A stretch of DNA of 64,000 nucleotides, taken from Paenibacillus phytorum (GTDB taxonomy: Bacteria > Bacillota > Bacilli > Paenibacillales > NBRC-103111). Positions within the stretch are counted from its first letter, which is position 1, and every line of letters starts with the position of its first letter. Below, piece after piece: positions 30,365-37,852 of this stretch. The stretch covers positions 1-64,000 of the forward strand of contig NZ_WHOA01000242.1 of the NCBI RefSeq assembly GCF_013141715.1. The letters run 5' to 3'. The notes below the pieces were generated by a model. It saw nothing but the letters and a program-made list of their open reading frames with translations, was not told where the DNA came from and searched no databases. The translations under genes were made by a program, and so were the position numbers.

Positions 30365-30401
30365 TAAAAAAAAAACCACACTCGCCTAAGCGAATGTGGT
30401 T
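30365..30401 (-). terminator. intrinsic terminator after yabR
   Basis: Minus strand AACCACATTCGC / GCGAGTGTGGTT with a TTAG loop and a run of about ten T. Confidence 0.93.
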
Positions 30402-30415
30402 CGTTACTGCATCTA

Positions 30416-31012
30416 TTAATCTCTTCTTCCGCCTCGGCCACCGCGTTTGGACTCGGTGTTCTTTTTCAAAGACGAAATCCGCTCTTCACTATCTTTAAGG
30501 AACCGAGATACTTTATCTTCGAACGAAAACGGTCTAGCTCCGCCTTGCTGCTTGTTAAAGCCGCCGCGACCACCACCGCCGCCGCCTCGATTGAAGCCAC
30601 CGCCGCCACCTGGACGACCGCCACCACCACCGGGACCACCGCTTGGAGGACCACTACGTTCTCCGCCGCTACTTGGACGACCACCTTGGTAGCCTCCTGG
30701 ACGATCTCCACTTGGACGTCCTTGATAGCTGCTGCCACCTGTACGTTCAGGACGAGCTGGTCTTTCCTCAACTGGCTTGTCAACCGTCTGCTTGATCGAC
30801 AGTCCGATCTTGCCATCCTTGTCCACGTTAATCACTTTGACCAATACTTTGTCATCCAGCTTTAAATGGTCATTAACGTCTTTCACATAGTTGTCCGCGA
30901 TCTCCGAAATGTGAACAAGACCGGTAACTCCTTCAGCAAGCTCGACGAATGCTCCAAAGTGAGTAATCCCCGTCACTCTACCCTCTAACTTGGTGCCAAC
31001 TTCAATTGCCAT
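30416..31012 (-). CDS. yabR: S1 RNA-binding domain protein (YabR-like) with a Gly/Arg-rich insertion
   Basis: An S1/OB domain at residues 1-70 (VGTKLEGRVTGITHFGAFVE, LVHISEIADNYVKDV, KIGLSIKQ) joined by an Arg/Pro/Gly-rich region (about 85-160) with many GG, RGG and GGGGG runs to a conserved C-terminal segment (FEDKVSRFLKDSEERISSLK, then GGRGGRRD). B. subtilis YabR is about 128 residues, so the extra 70 residues are mostly the low-complexity insertion. S1 domains of this type bind RNA or ribosomes. It follows divIC as in Bacillus. Confidence 0.88.
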   Translation of the reverse strand: MAIEVGTKLEGRVTGITHFGAFVELAEGVTGLVHISEIADNYVKDVNDHLKLDDKVLVKVINVDKDGKIGLSIKQTVDKPVEERPARPERTGGSSYQGRPSGDRPGGYQGGRPSSGGERSGPPSGGPGGGGGRPGGGGGFNRGGGGGGRGGFNKQQGGARPFSFEDKVSRFLKDSEERISSLKKNTESKRGGRGGRRD

Positions 31013-31120
31013 AAAGTAAAATGTTCCTCCCTTAAAATGTTGAAAACACTGGCTACGCCGATTATAACCGATGCAGAAACCACGGTCAACACGGCAACAG
31101 CCTCTTCTTCTTGTTGATTT

Positions 31121-31444
31121 TTATTGCGACTTTGAGACACTTAGTGGCGTCTCTCCGGTTTTACTATAATGAAAATCTCGACGAATAATTTGATCCAAAT
31201 ACTCGTCATTATGAAGTCGAGCGATTTCTTTCGTTGTTTGCTCTTTGAGTTTTTTTGACTCAACAAGCTGTTGCTCCATATTCGCTACGACACTACTCTT
31301 CTCTTGCAGCTTAGCGAACTGCCCCCAGATGTTCACAGCAGCCCAGCTCATAAAACATAGGACAAAAATCATTAGAAAACGCAGTCTTCGTTTCGAGCCT
31401 ACACTGTTGCTGCGCTTGGATGGAACGGTTGCTTTAGCATGCAT
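31121..31444 (-). CDS. divIC: cell division protein DivIC (FtsB-like)
   Basis: A 107-residue bitopic protein of the divisome, partner of FtsL and DivIB. A short basic cytoplasmic head (KRSNSVGSKRR) precedes a single membrane helix (about 22-42) and then an extracytoplasmic coiled coil (KLQEKSSVVANMEQQLVESKK) with the conserved YLDQIIRRDFHY region. It follows yabQ as in B. subtilis. Confidence 0.92.
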   Translation of the reverse strand: MHAKATVPSKRSNSVGSKRRLRFLMIFVLCFMSWAAVNIWGQFAKLQEKSSVVANMEQQLVESKKLKEQTTKEIARLHNDEYLDQIIRRDFHYSKTGETPLSVSKSQ

Positions 31445-31459
31445 GAATAGGAATGCCTC

Positions 31460-32035
31460 CTACTTTGAGAATAACCTGCGAAAGATCAATATGATATTAC
31501 CCTTAAGTTTCTTCAACCAAACAGGGATAACAAAATATTTATGCACAGGCCGAGTCATCCAAAGGAGTAATCTCCACACAGGATAAAGCAATTGTAGCAC
31601 AATTCTATAAAGGAATATAGCTACAGCTAGTAAAAAGCCCAAAATAATCACAGTTAGACGATATAAGCCAATAATCGGTTTAATCAGGATAATTTCGACA
31701 GTTTTAGCAATGAAACGGTAGATAGCAATCGTAATTCGAATGAGAAGCAGAGTAAGCCGGATGACCCAAGTGCTGAGGAAGGCGAAATAAAAACAAATGC
31801 CAATCCCCATCCCCAGAAAAATAAATACACGAACTTGTCCTTCATTACTGTAAATGAGCAGACGGAACACGAGGATTGTCGCCACAATCCAATAAACCAT
31901 ATCAATGAACGGAATCGTCCATCGCGGCAGTCTCAGCTTGCCAGAGAGCACACGAAACACATCGAAGATCGCACCTATGGCGATTCCGCTCAGGAACATC
32001 ATGAAGATCGTATGGAACTGAACATTTAGAGTCAC
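31460..32035 (-). CDS. yabQ: spore cortex protein YabQ
   Basis: A 191-residue polytopic membrane protein. Its start (TLNVQFHTIFMMFLSGIAIGAIFDVFRVL) matches the YabQ family, which is needed for cortex formation in the outer forespore membrane. Several further hydrophobic helices follow, with a basic C-terminus. It overlaps the stop of yabP by 4 nt. Confidence 0.9.
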   Translation of the reverse strand: MTLNVQFHTIFMMFLSGIAIGAIFDVFRVLSGKLRLPRWTIPFIDMVYWIVATILVFRLLIYSNEGQVRVFIFLGMGIGICFYFAFLSTWVIRLTLLLIRITIAIYRFIAKTVEIILIKPIIGLYRLTVIILGFLLAVAIFLYRIVLQLLYPVWRLLLWMTRPVHKYFVIPVWLKKLKGNIILIFRRLFSK

Positions 32036-32319
32036 TTGAATAACTTACCAAGGAACCCCTTGGATTTCTCCTGGGTATTTCCGTCCACATAAGCTAATTC
32101 GTGAATGATTCCTTCTATGGCGACCAACCCTTGTTCCAAACTTAAGTTCTTGATGTGCAAATTCTGTCCTTTAATCATCAAGTAGCCCATTTCCGTTTCA
32201 AGGAGGAACTCTTCACTGTCAAAGCTTTCTACGTTCAAAACTCCGGAGATCTCCAAGAGCTTGCGATTCAGCATTTTAATTTCTTGCCGCTTATTCGTGT
32301 TTTTCACGGGTTCAATCAT
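32032..32319 (-). CDS. yabP: sporulation protein YabP
   Basis: A small protein of the YabP/YqfC family required for spore cortex assembly. The core reads MLNRKLLEISGVLNVESFDSEEFLLET (split in two blocks) and MGYLMIKGQNLHIKNL. The frame opens nine codons earlier, but the ATG at 32319 has GAAGGAGGGG eight bases upstream. Co-translated with yabQ through a 4-nt overlap. No convincing sigma-E promoter was identified. Confidence 0.9.
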   Translation of the reverse strand: MIEPVKNTNKRQEIKMLNRKLLEISGVLNVESFDSEEFLLETEMGYLMIKGQNLHIKNLSLEQGLVAIEGIIHELAYVDGNTQEKSKGFLGKLFK

Positions 32320-32401
32320 GGCCTGTACCCCTCCTTCATCTATCATTACGATATGGGAGGATGTCCTATTTTAGAACCATGCATTAGCCTTCATACAAAT
32401 A

Positions 32402-32444
32402 TAAAAATAGCCCGAGACCCCTATTCAGGAATCTCAGGCTATTT
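32402..32444 (-). terminator. intrinsic terminator after rqcP
   Basis: Minus strand AAATAGCC.. paired with ..GGGCTATTT through an interrupted stem around a GAAT loop, followed by TTTTTA. It separates the HU-rqcP pair from yabP-yabQ-divIC. Confidence 0.82.
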
Positions 32445-32458
32445 CACAACTTGCCGTG

Positions 32459-32722
32459 TTATTCGGATTGAAAAGCTTCTTCCTTGAGCAGCGTGTACAT
32501 CTGAGCAGCGTCTTCCTTGCGGGTCGACTCCGAAAGAACCTCCACTCGAATCGTCACTTTTTTCTGACCGAATTGAATAGAGAGCTCATCTCCGACTTTC
32601 ACGTGTGTACTCGCTTTGGCATCTCTACCGTTAATCCAGACACGCCCTTGATCGGACACATCCTTCGCCACGGTGCGACGTTTGATGAGACGAGATACTT
32701 TGAGAAACTTATCGATACGCAT
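32459..32722 (-). CDS. rqcP: RqcP (YabO), S4-domain ribosome quality-control factor
   Basis: An 87-residue S4/Hsp15-type RNA-binding protein: MRIDKFLKVSRLIKRRTVAKD, then VWINGRDAKASTHVKVGDEL. In B. subtilis RqcP binds stalled 50S-tRNA complexes together with RqcH to elongate alanine tails. Its start overlaps the HU stop by one base (TAATG), so the two are translationally coupled. Confidence 0.93.
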   Translation of the reverse strand: MRIDKFLKVSRLIKRRTVAKDVSDQGRVWINGRDAKASTHVKVGDELSIQFGQKKVTIRVEVLSESTRKEDAAQMYTLLKEEAFQSE

Positions 32723-32994
32723 TATTTTACAGCGTCTTTAAGCTTGTTGCCCGCTTTGAAAGCAGGAACGTTGGATTCCGCGATCACGATTGGGTTGCCT
32801 GTTTGTGGGTTACGGCCTGTACGACCAGAACGTTTGCGAGTTTCGAATGTTCCGAAACCGATTAATTGAACTTTATCTCCGGATGAAAGAGCGTCCGTTA
32901 CTTCACCAAGGAATCCGTTAAGTACAACTTCAACGTCTTTCTTAGTAAGTCCGCTTTTTTCTGCAATGTTGTTGATCAAATCTGTTTTGTTCAT
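32722..32994 (-). CDS. hup: DNA-binding protein HU
   Basis: A 90-residue nucleoid protein beginning MNKTDLINNIAEKSGLTKKDVE, with the arm segment RKRSGRTGRNPQTGNPI and the terminal VPAFKAGNKLKDAVK: a full-length HU of the HBsu type. It lies between mazG and rqcP, where B. subtilis has no HU gene. It may be a second copy besides the hbs at the usual locus, which is outside the window. Confidence 0.95.
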   Translation of the reverse strand: MNKTDLINNIAEKSGLTKKDVEVVLNGFLGEVTDALSSGDKVQLIGFGTFETRKRSGRTGRNPQTGNPIVIAESNVPAFKAGNKLKDAVK

Positions 32995-33068
32995 GTGGTT
33001 TCTTTACCTCCCAAAAATGTTTGAAGATCTAGTCTTCTACTATGTAGCTATTTTGCAAAGCTGAGAGA

Positions 33069-33101
33069 CTTTGAACTTTGTTCAAAGATCCCTATATTAT
33101 A
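33069..33101 (-). promoter_or_regulatory. HU promoter -10 and adjacent 8+8 bp inverted repeat
   Basis: A minus-strand TATAAT (33096-33101) has no good -35 at 16-18 bp. Just downstream, at the expected transcription start, CTTTGAAC-TTT-GTTCAAAG (33069-33087) is a perfect palindromic repeat. It may be an operator or a 5' mRNA hairpin. Confidence 0.45.
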
Positions 33102-33158
33102 TTTCCATATTCAACCTTACACCAAATCTAGTATTCTGCTTTTTTCGGCAAAATCCTT

Positions 33159-34685
33159 CTAACTCTGGCCAAGTTTTGCAACTTTTTTTGCTTCCTGCCA
33201 TAAATTTTCCATCTCTGATAATTCAGTTTGTTCAAAAGAAAGCCCTCTTAAACGTAGTTGATCTTCGATATACGAAAATCTTTGAATGAATTTGCGGTTC
33301 GTCTGCGCGATCGCCTCTTCCGGATCAACCTTCAGGAATCTAGCGACATTGACGATGGAGAAAAGGACGTCGCCCAGCTCCTCGAGCCGATCTTGAGCCC
33401 CTACTTCGGTTGGATTAGCGATGGCTTCGCGAAGCTCCGTTAACTCTTCTTCCACCTTATTCAGGACATCTTCCAGCTCTGACCAGTCAAAACCAACTGT
33501 CGCTGCCTTCTTCTGAAGCTTCAACGCCTTCATAAGGCCTGGCAGCTCGCGTGGCACACCGTCAAGTACGGATTGCTTCGTGACATCAATGCCCTTCTTA
33601 CGCTTCTCCTCCGCCTTCATGGCATTCCAGTTCACAAGAGCTTCGTCAGCATCCTCAGCCTTGCTCTCACCGAATACATGAGGGTGCCGGCGGATGAGTT
33701 TCTCATTCAACGTGGCGATGACATCATAAACGGTGAACGCGCCAATTTCCTCTTCCATCTGCGCGTGCAGCATCACTTGTAAAAGCAGATCGCCGAGCTC
33801 CTCACACATGTGCTCCGGATCGTCTTCGTCTATTGTTTCAAGAACCTCATACGCTTCCTCTATGAGATTCTTGCATAGGCTGGCATGCGTCTGCTCACGA
33901 TCCCAAGGGCAGCCTTCCGGGCTGCGTAGGATTTGAACGATTTCATGCAATCGGCCAAAAGTGCGGTAATAGTCTTCATCCTTTTCACTCTTCGGCACCC
34001 AGACAAGGGAAAGATTGCCGTACCCCTTCACATGATCAAGCTCATGCAGGGGGACCTCGATAATCTGTTCCTCCCCTGCCACACCCAAGGAATGACCAAC
34101 GACAACACGGTAATCATCCGAATAAGCATCCATGAGGCTAATCTTAAGATCTGACGCCGTAAGGCTATCATATACTTGTCCAATAACAGTATGAAGCTGC
34201 GGATTAAGAGTATAACGGCTCAGGCTGGTCGCGTCAAGCAATTGAAAGCCATCAATCGGGTCAAAACCAAAACGTAGAAACGCTTGATCCAGAAAGCTCT
34301 CCCCGCCGATGATTTGGAGTGAGATGCCCTCAGATGGACAGTGTTGTTTCAGAAGCTGTACCGTGTATTCAGCCACCATCGGATGGCCTGGCACCGCATA
34401 AATAACCTCGGAGGATTGCGTCTTGGCGGATTGGATGAGCGCCTCTGCGATTGATTCGTACACTTGTTCAAAGGTTTGGTGCGCTAGGTAATTCTCGTCG
34501 AACGTTTGGTAAGGAATCTGGTTCGTATCCAGCATCTGAACCATCGGATGATCTTTCGTTCGCAGGTATAGCACGGCTTGCTCCTTGGCAGCCAGCTGCA
34601 GCTTTTTCCAGACACCTAGTGTGAGCTGGTCTTCGTCTCCCGTTCCGAGTCCGAGGACGGTTATTTGCGGGTTGTTTGTTGACAT
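33159..34685 (-). CDS. yabN: tetrapyrrole methylase/MazG fusion protein (YabN-like)
   Basis: Two domains. Residues 1 to about 230 form an SAM-dependent tetrapyrrole-methylase-like domain (TVLGLGTGDEDQLTLG, VIYAVPGHPMVAEYT). Residues about 250-500 hold a MazG nucleoside-triphosphate pyrophosphohydrolase repeat with CPWDREQTHASLCKNLIEE and EELGDLLLQ metal-binding helices, followed by a second EELGDVLFSIVN. Length 508 is that of B. subtilis YabN. MazG removes non-canonical NTPs; the role of the methylase half is unclear. Confidence 0.93.
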   Translation of the reverse strand: MSTNNPQITVLGLGTGDEDQLTLGVWKKLQLAAKEQAVLYLRTKDHPMVQMLDTNQIPYQTFDENYLAHQTFEQVYESIAEALIQSAKTQSSEVIYAVPGHPMVAEYTVQLLKQHCPSEGISLQIIGGESFLDQAFLRFGFDPIDGFQLLDATSLSRYTLNPQLHTVIGQVYDSLTASDLKISLMDAYSDDYRVVVGHSLGVAGEEQIIEVPLHELDHVKGYGNLSLVWVPKSEKDEDYYRTFGRLHEIVQILRSPEGCPWDREQTHASLCKNLIEEAYEVLETIDEDDPEHMCEELGDLLLQVMLHAQMEEEIGAFTVYDVIATLNEKLIRRHPHVFGESKAEDADEALVNWNAMKAEEKRKKGIDVTKQSVLDGVPRELPGLMKALKLQKKAATVGFDWSELEDVLNKVEEELTELREAIANPTEVGAQDRLEELGDVLFSIVNVARFLKVDPEEAIAQTNRKFIQRFSYIEDQLRLRGLSFEQTELSEMENLWQEAKKVAKLGQS

Positions 34686-34778
34686 GTAGGAAACACCTCC
34701 TGATTGTTGGTTAACTGCTATGTATAAGGATGGGATTTAAGGATTTGCAAAAGTTCCTTTACTAGCTGGTACCAGCCT

Positions 34779-35055
34779 ACGTTTGCTGCAGATAGTGCAG
34801 GTAATCTGAGCACAAAACCACTATCCAAAGCTACCACACCTGTTCCCCATTCCAACTGACGTTTGCTGCAAATAGTGCAGGTAATCTGAGCAAACAACCC
34901 ATATCCAGCGAGTTTTGCTGCAAAATGTGCAGCTAATTTAGAGGAAATCAGCTGATTCGGCTGTTTGGATGACATTTAGCTGTAGGAAATGCAGCAAATC
35001 GATGGGAACAACGAAGTAACGTTGATTTTGCTGTAGTTTTTGCAGCTTATTAACC
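34779..35055. repeat. cluster of five short imperfect repeats in an intergenic region
   Basis: Between yabN and the flippase gene (374 bp without a gene) a unit of the form TTTGCTGCA-N5-TGCAGGTAAT recurs at about 34781, 34861 and 34914, with looser copies at about 34975 and 35023. Copies 1 and 2 share ACGTTTGCTGCA, then ATAGTGCAGGTAATCTGAGC, and related flanks. Each core (GCTGCA..TGCAGC) is an inverted repeat able to form a small hairpin. The frame open across it on the minus strand (34718-34975) is an artefact of the repeats. Confidence 0.75.
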
Positions 35056-35059
35056 ATAA

Positions 35060-36811
35060 TTAGCCGCGGTTGCGGGGGCCGGCGGATGCCTTAGCCGGCC
35101 ATAGCTTCGCCAGGACCGGCGCCAGCTTCCGGTCCAGCTCTGGCATCAGCCGCAGCTCCTCGCGGCTGATGCTGCCGCTGCGCAGCAGCGCAAGCGCGTA
35201 GACGGCTGCGCCGCCGACTACGCAAACCAAGGCGATTGCGCTAGCGCTCAATCGCTCAGGCACGTGCCATGCCGCCACAGCGGGCAAGGCCAGAAGCTGC
35301 AGCGCTGCGAGGCAGCCGCCCATCAGCCCCACGGCAAGCAGCGGACTGACGGCGTACGGCCGCAGCGCGAAGCGCGCCCCGGTGCAGCGGCGCAGCTGCA
35401 CCAGATTCAGCCCCGCCGCAGCGGCATAGGCGATCACCGCGCTCAGCGCGGCGCCGTCAATGCCCCAGCGGGGCATCAAAACCACGTTGCCGAGTGCTTT
35501 CAGCACGATGGCAACGAGCAGGGCCTTCACCGGCGTGCGGATCGCGCCGGCGCCTTGGAGAACGCTGGCCGAGACTGCGTTCAGCGTACTAAACAAGGCC
35601 GTGAAGGCAAGCACGGCCATCGTCCAGCTGGCCTCATCACTTTTGTATAACATAACGTTAATCGGCACTGCTGCAAAGGCAAGTCCGAACGAAGCTCCGA
35701 GCCCGATGAGCCAAGAGAGCCTAATAGCCATCTCAGCCCTAAAGCGGATGAGTTCGTCCTGCCTTCTTGCTTTGGCTTCTGCAAGAGCAGGAACTAGCAC
35801 GGCGGACATAGAGGAAGCGATCATGACAACGAGCTGAACAAGAGGAAGCCCTCGGTTATAAAGCCCGAACTGCCGCATAGCCTCCCCCTCGCTCCCTTGC
35901 GCAGCCTCGAGAAGACGCGGCATTGTAAATGTGTCGACAAGCGTGAGCAGTGGAACCACGATAGCCCCCAAACAAACAGGAATCGCATAAACCGTAATGC
36001 GTTTCGCCCACTCCCAGGAGGAGAGTTCCTTGTGCTGCAGAACGCCTTCCTTTCGCTTTCCATCACTCAACCCCTGCCCCCGGTCATCTTCACTCACTCC
36101 AGACTCCCGCTCCTGTCTCATCGCCTTCCGCCAATAAACATACATCACGGACAGCCCAGCCGCAGCACCTGTCACGGAGCCAAATGTAGCGCCAGCAGCA
36201 ATCCACTCCTCGTCATAAGCTAAGGCCACCATATAGAGCAGCAGCGCGACCATGGTAATCACCCTTATAAGCTGCTCAATCACTTGCGAAACAGCCGTCG
36301 GCACCATATTCTGATACCCTTGGAAATAACCTCGAAGGACAGCAAGCATCGGGGATAGCAGCAGCGCGAAGGATACGCTTCGGATCGCCCTCTCTGTCTG
36401 GCTAATTCCAATCCAACTGGCAATCTCACTAGCTCCGAAGTATAACGGAACAAACACTACAATACCGGAGGCCATCAATATTCCTGTGGATACATGAACA
36501 ATACTCCTAGCCCCTTGATGATCACCATCAAAAGCTCGTTCGGCTACGAATTTGGATACTGCTACCGGAAATCCGGCTGTAGCCGCAAACAAAATCAGAA
36601 TATAGAGCGGATAAACCGCATTATAAATACCAAAAGCCGTATCACCGGCTACATTTTGCAGCGGAATCTTCTGCAGTGTTCCCAATAGTTTAGAGAGAAT
36701 AGCGGCAGCCCCAAGTAGAGCGGCACCTCTTAACAGCTTGGCACTCTTGTTACTGACATTCCTCTGGAGCTCCTCTGTATAACCTTGATGCCCCTTGTCG
36801 GAGTCCCCCAT
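35060..36811 (-). CDS. polysaccharide/lipid flippase of the MurJ-SpoVB superfamily (YabM-like)
   Basis: A 583-residue polytopic membrane protein (MOP superfamily) with about 14 helices. The first conserved block is LRGAALLGAAAILSKLLGT and LQKIPLQNVAGDTAFGIYN; later YFQGYQNMVPTAVSQVIEQ and GAIRTPVKALL. The position between spoVT and yabN is that of B. subtilis YabM. Related proteins flip lipid-linked precursors (SpoVB, MurJ); the substrate here is unknown. A cytoplasmic loop around residues 235-265 is charged and variable. The 3' quarter (35060-35640) is very GC-rich compared with the 5' part. Confidence 0.88.
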   Translation of the reverse strand: MGDSDKGHQGYTEELQRNVSNKSAKLLRGAALLGAAAILSKLLGTLQKIPLQNVAGDTAFGIYNAVYPLYILILFAATAGFPVAVSKFVAERAFDGDHQGARSIVHVSTGILMASGIVVFVPLYFGASEIASWIGISQTERAIRSVSFALLLSPMLAVLRGYFQGYQNMVPTAVSQVIEQLIRVITMVALLLYMVALAYDEEWIAAGATFGSVTGAAAGLSVMYVYWRKAMRQERESGVSEDDRGQGLSDGKRKEGVLQHKELSSWEWAKRITVYAIPVCLGAIVVPLLTLVDTFTMPRLLEAAQGSEGEAMRQFGLYNRGLPLVQLVVMIASSMSAVLVPALAEAKARRQDELIRFRAEMAIRLSWLIGLGASFGLAFAAVPINVMLYKSDEASWTMAVLAFTALFSTLNAVSASVLQGAGAIRTPVKALLVAIVLKALGNVVLMPRWGIDGAALSAVIAYAAAAGLNLVQLRRCTGARFALRPYAVSPLLAVGLMGGCLAALQLLALPAVAAWHVPERLSASAIALVCVVGGAAVYALALLRSGSISREELRLMPELDRKLAPVLAKLWPAKASAGPRNRG

Positions 36812-36877
36812 CTTACTTCTCCTCTACCCTGACTTCATGTGTATAGACATATTATAACGAAATCAGTCATGGCAGAC

Positions 36878-36923
36878 AAAAAAAGCTTCGCTTACAGATG
36901 CGGGGGCATCTCGGTAAGGAAGC
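36878..36923 (-). terminator. intrinsic terminator after spoVT
   Basis: Minus strand GCTTCCTTACCGAGATGC paired with GCATCTGTAAGCGAAGC around a CCCC loop, followed by seven T. Confidence 0.92.
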
Positions 36924-36943
36924 CTTTATGTCTTATTTTTCTT

Positions 36944-37486
36944 TCATTGTTCCATCTGCTTCGCCAAAAATCCAGCGGCAGTCTCCACCATCTTAACTTC
37001 CATATTCCCCATTTTCACATTCTCATCTTTGGAGAGCAAAATGACACATCCAATAGGGTCGCCACCAGCTACTATCGGAGCGGCTACGAAAGAAGAGAAT
37101 GTTTCACTTATATCCTTGATAAGCTCAAATTGACCACTGCCGCTTTCAAGAATCGCTTTGCGATTTTCCATACAGGATTCAACGATCGATCCAACCGACT
37201 TTTCGAAATAGTCCTTTTTGGACCCCCCAGCCATCGCAATAATGTTATCTCGATCTGAGATCAGGGCCACATGATTCGTGCTTTCAAATAACGATTCCGC
37301 ATATTCTTTGGCAAAATCACCAAGTTCACCGATAGGTGAATACTTCTTTAGAATCACTTCACCATCTCGATCCACGAAAATTTCCAAAGGGTCACCTTCG
37401 CGAATGCGTAGTGTGCGTCGTATTTCCTTGGGAATAACAACTCTCCCTAAATCATCTATCCGACGGACAATTCCAGTTGCTTTCAT
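36944..37486 (-). CDS. spoVT: stage V sporulation protein T
   Basis: Forespore transcription regulator that tunes the sigma-G regulon. The N-terminal AbrB-type swapped-hairpin domain ([20 protein letters not shown] to about residue 52) is followed by a GAF domain (about 55-178) with VALISDRDNIIAMAGG and AAPIVAGGDPIGCVIL. Length 180 against 178 in B. subtilis. A sigma-G-type promoter precedes it. Distinguished from abrB (59230) by the GAF domain. Confidence 0.97.
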   Translation of the reverse strand: MKATGIVRRIDDLGRVVIPKEIRRTLRIREGDPLEIFVDRDGEVILKKYSPIGELGDFAKEYAESLFESTNHVALISDRDNIIAMAGGSKKDYFEKSVGSIVESCMENRKAILESGSGQFELIKDISETFSSFVAAPIVAGGDPIGCVILLSKDENVKMGNMEVKMVETAAGFLAKQMEQ

Positions 37487-37586
37487 ACCTCTAGATGCCT
37501 CACTTTCCGCTCAGTAATTAGATACGACAGGAGCATGAAATCTTGTATGCTAGATCGGGATTTGGTGGGAACTCGAATTCTATCCA

Positions 37587-37617
37587 TAGTATTCTTCACT
37601 TCCCATTCTTCTATGCA
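37587..37617 (-). promoter_or_regulatory. sigma-G-type promoter of spoVT
   Basis: Minus-strand TGCATA (37612-37617), 18-bp spacer, AATACTA (37587-37593), close to the forespore consensus TGMATA / CATAMTA. It lies about 100 bp before the spoVT start. B. subtilis spoVT is sigma-G dependent, which supports the call. Confidence 0.65.
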
Positions 37618-37750
37618 GACGCTTTTCTACGGAATTTACTTTATTTAGCTTTGCATCCTGCTGCGCTTATCATGTCCAAAAATGAGAAAATCTATATCGA
37701 AGAAATTCAATGATGAGCGACCGCGCTTAGAGGTAGATTTTATCGCCAAT

Positions 37751-37799
37751 AAGAAAGCTGTTTTCGTTTCGTGAACCGAAAACTTATACTTGCTTTCTT
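37751..37799. repeat. nested inverted repeats
   Basis: AAGAAAGC (37751-37758) pairs with GCTTTCTT (37792-37799), and inside it GTTTTCG (37760-37766) pairs with CGAAAAC (37777-37783). This lies in the 366-bp gap between the spoVT start and the foldase stop. Apart from this, the foldase terminator and the spoVT promoter, nothing was recognised in that gap. Confidence 0.55.
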
Positions 37800-37811
37800 A
37801 TGTGGTAACAA

Positions 37812-37844
37812 ATAAAAACAGGATGCCCGTTATTGGACATCCTG
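37812..37844 (-). terminator. intrinsic terminator after the lipoprotein foldase gene
   Basis: Minus strand CAGGATGTCC-AATAA-CGGGCATCCTG followed by TTTTTATTT. Confidence 0.9.
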
Positions 37845-37852
37845 GTAAGTTC

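Noticed and set aside
30447-30865. Proline- and threonine-rich open frames opposite yabR
   Set aside because: Antisense readings of the Gly/Arg-rich insertion.
34718-34975. Minus-strand open frame of 85 codons between yabN and the flippase gene
   Set aside because: It runs through the GCTGCA repeats and its translation mirrors them; no good ribosome site or recognisable domain.
34779-35055. Possible CRISPR array
   Set aside because: Repeat units are short, degenerate and irregularly spaced, without uniform spacers or nearby cas genes.
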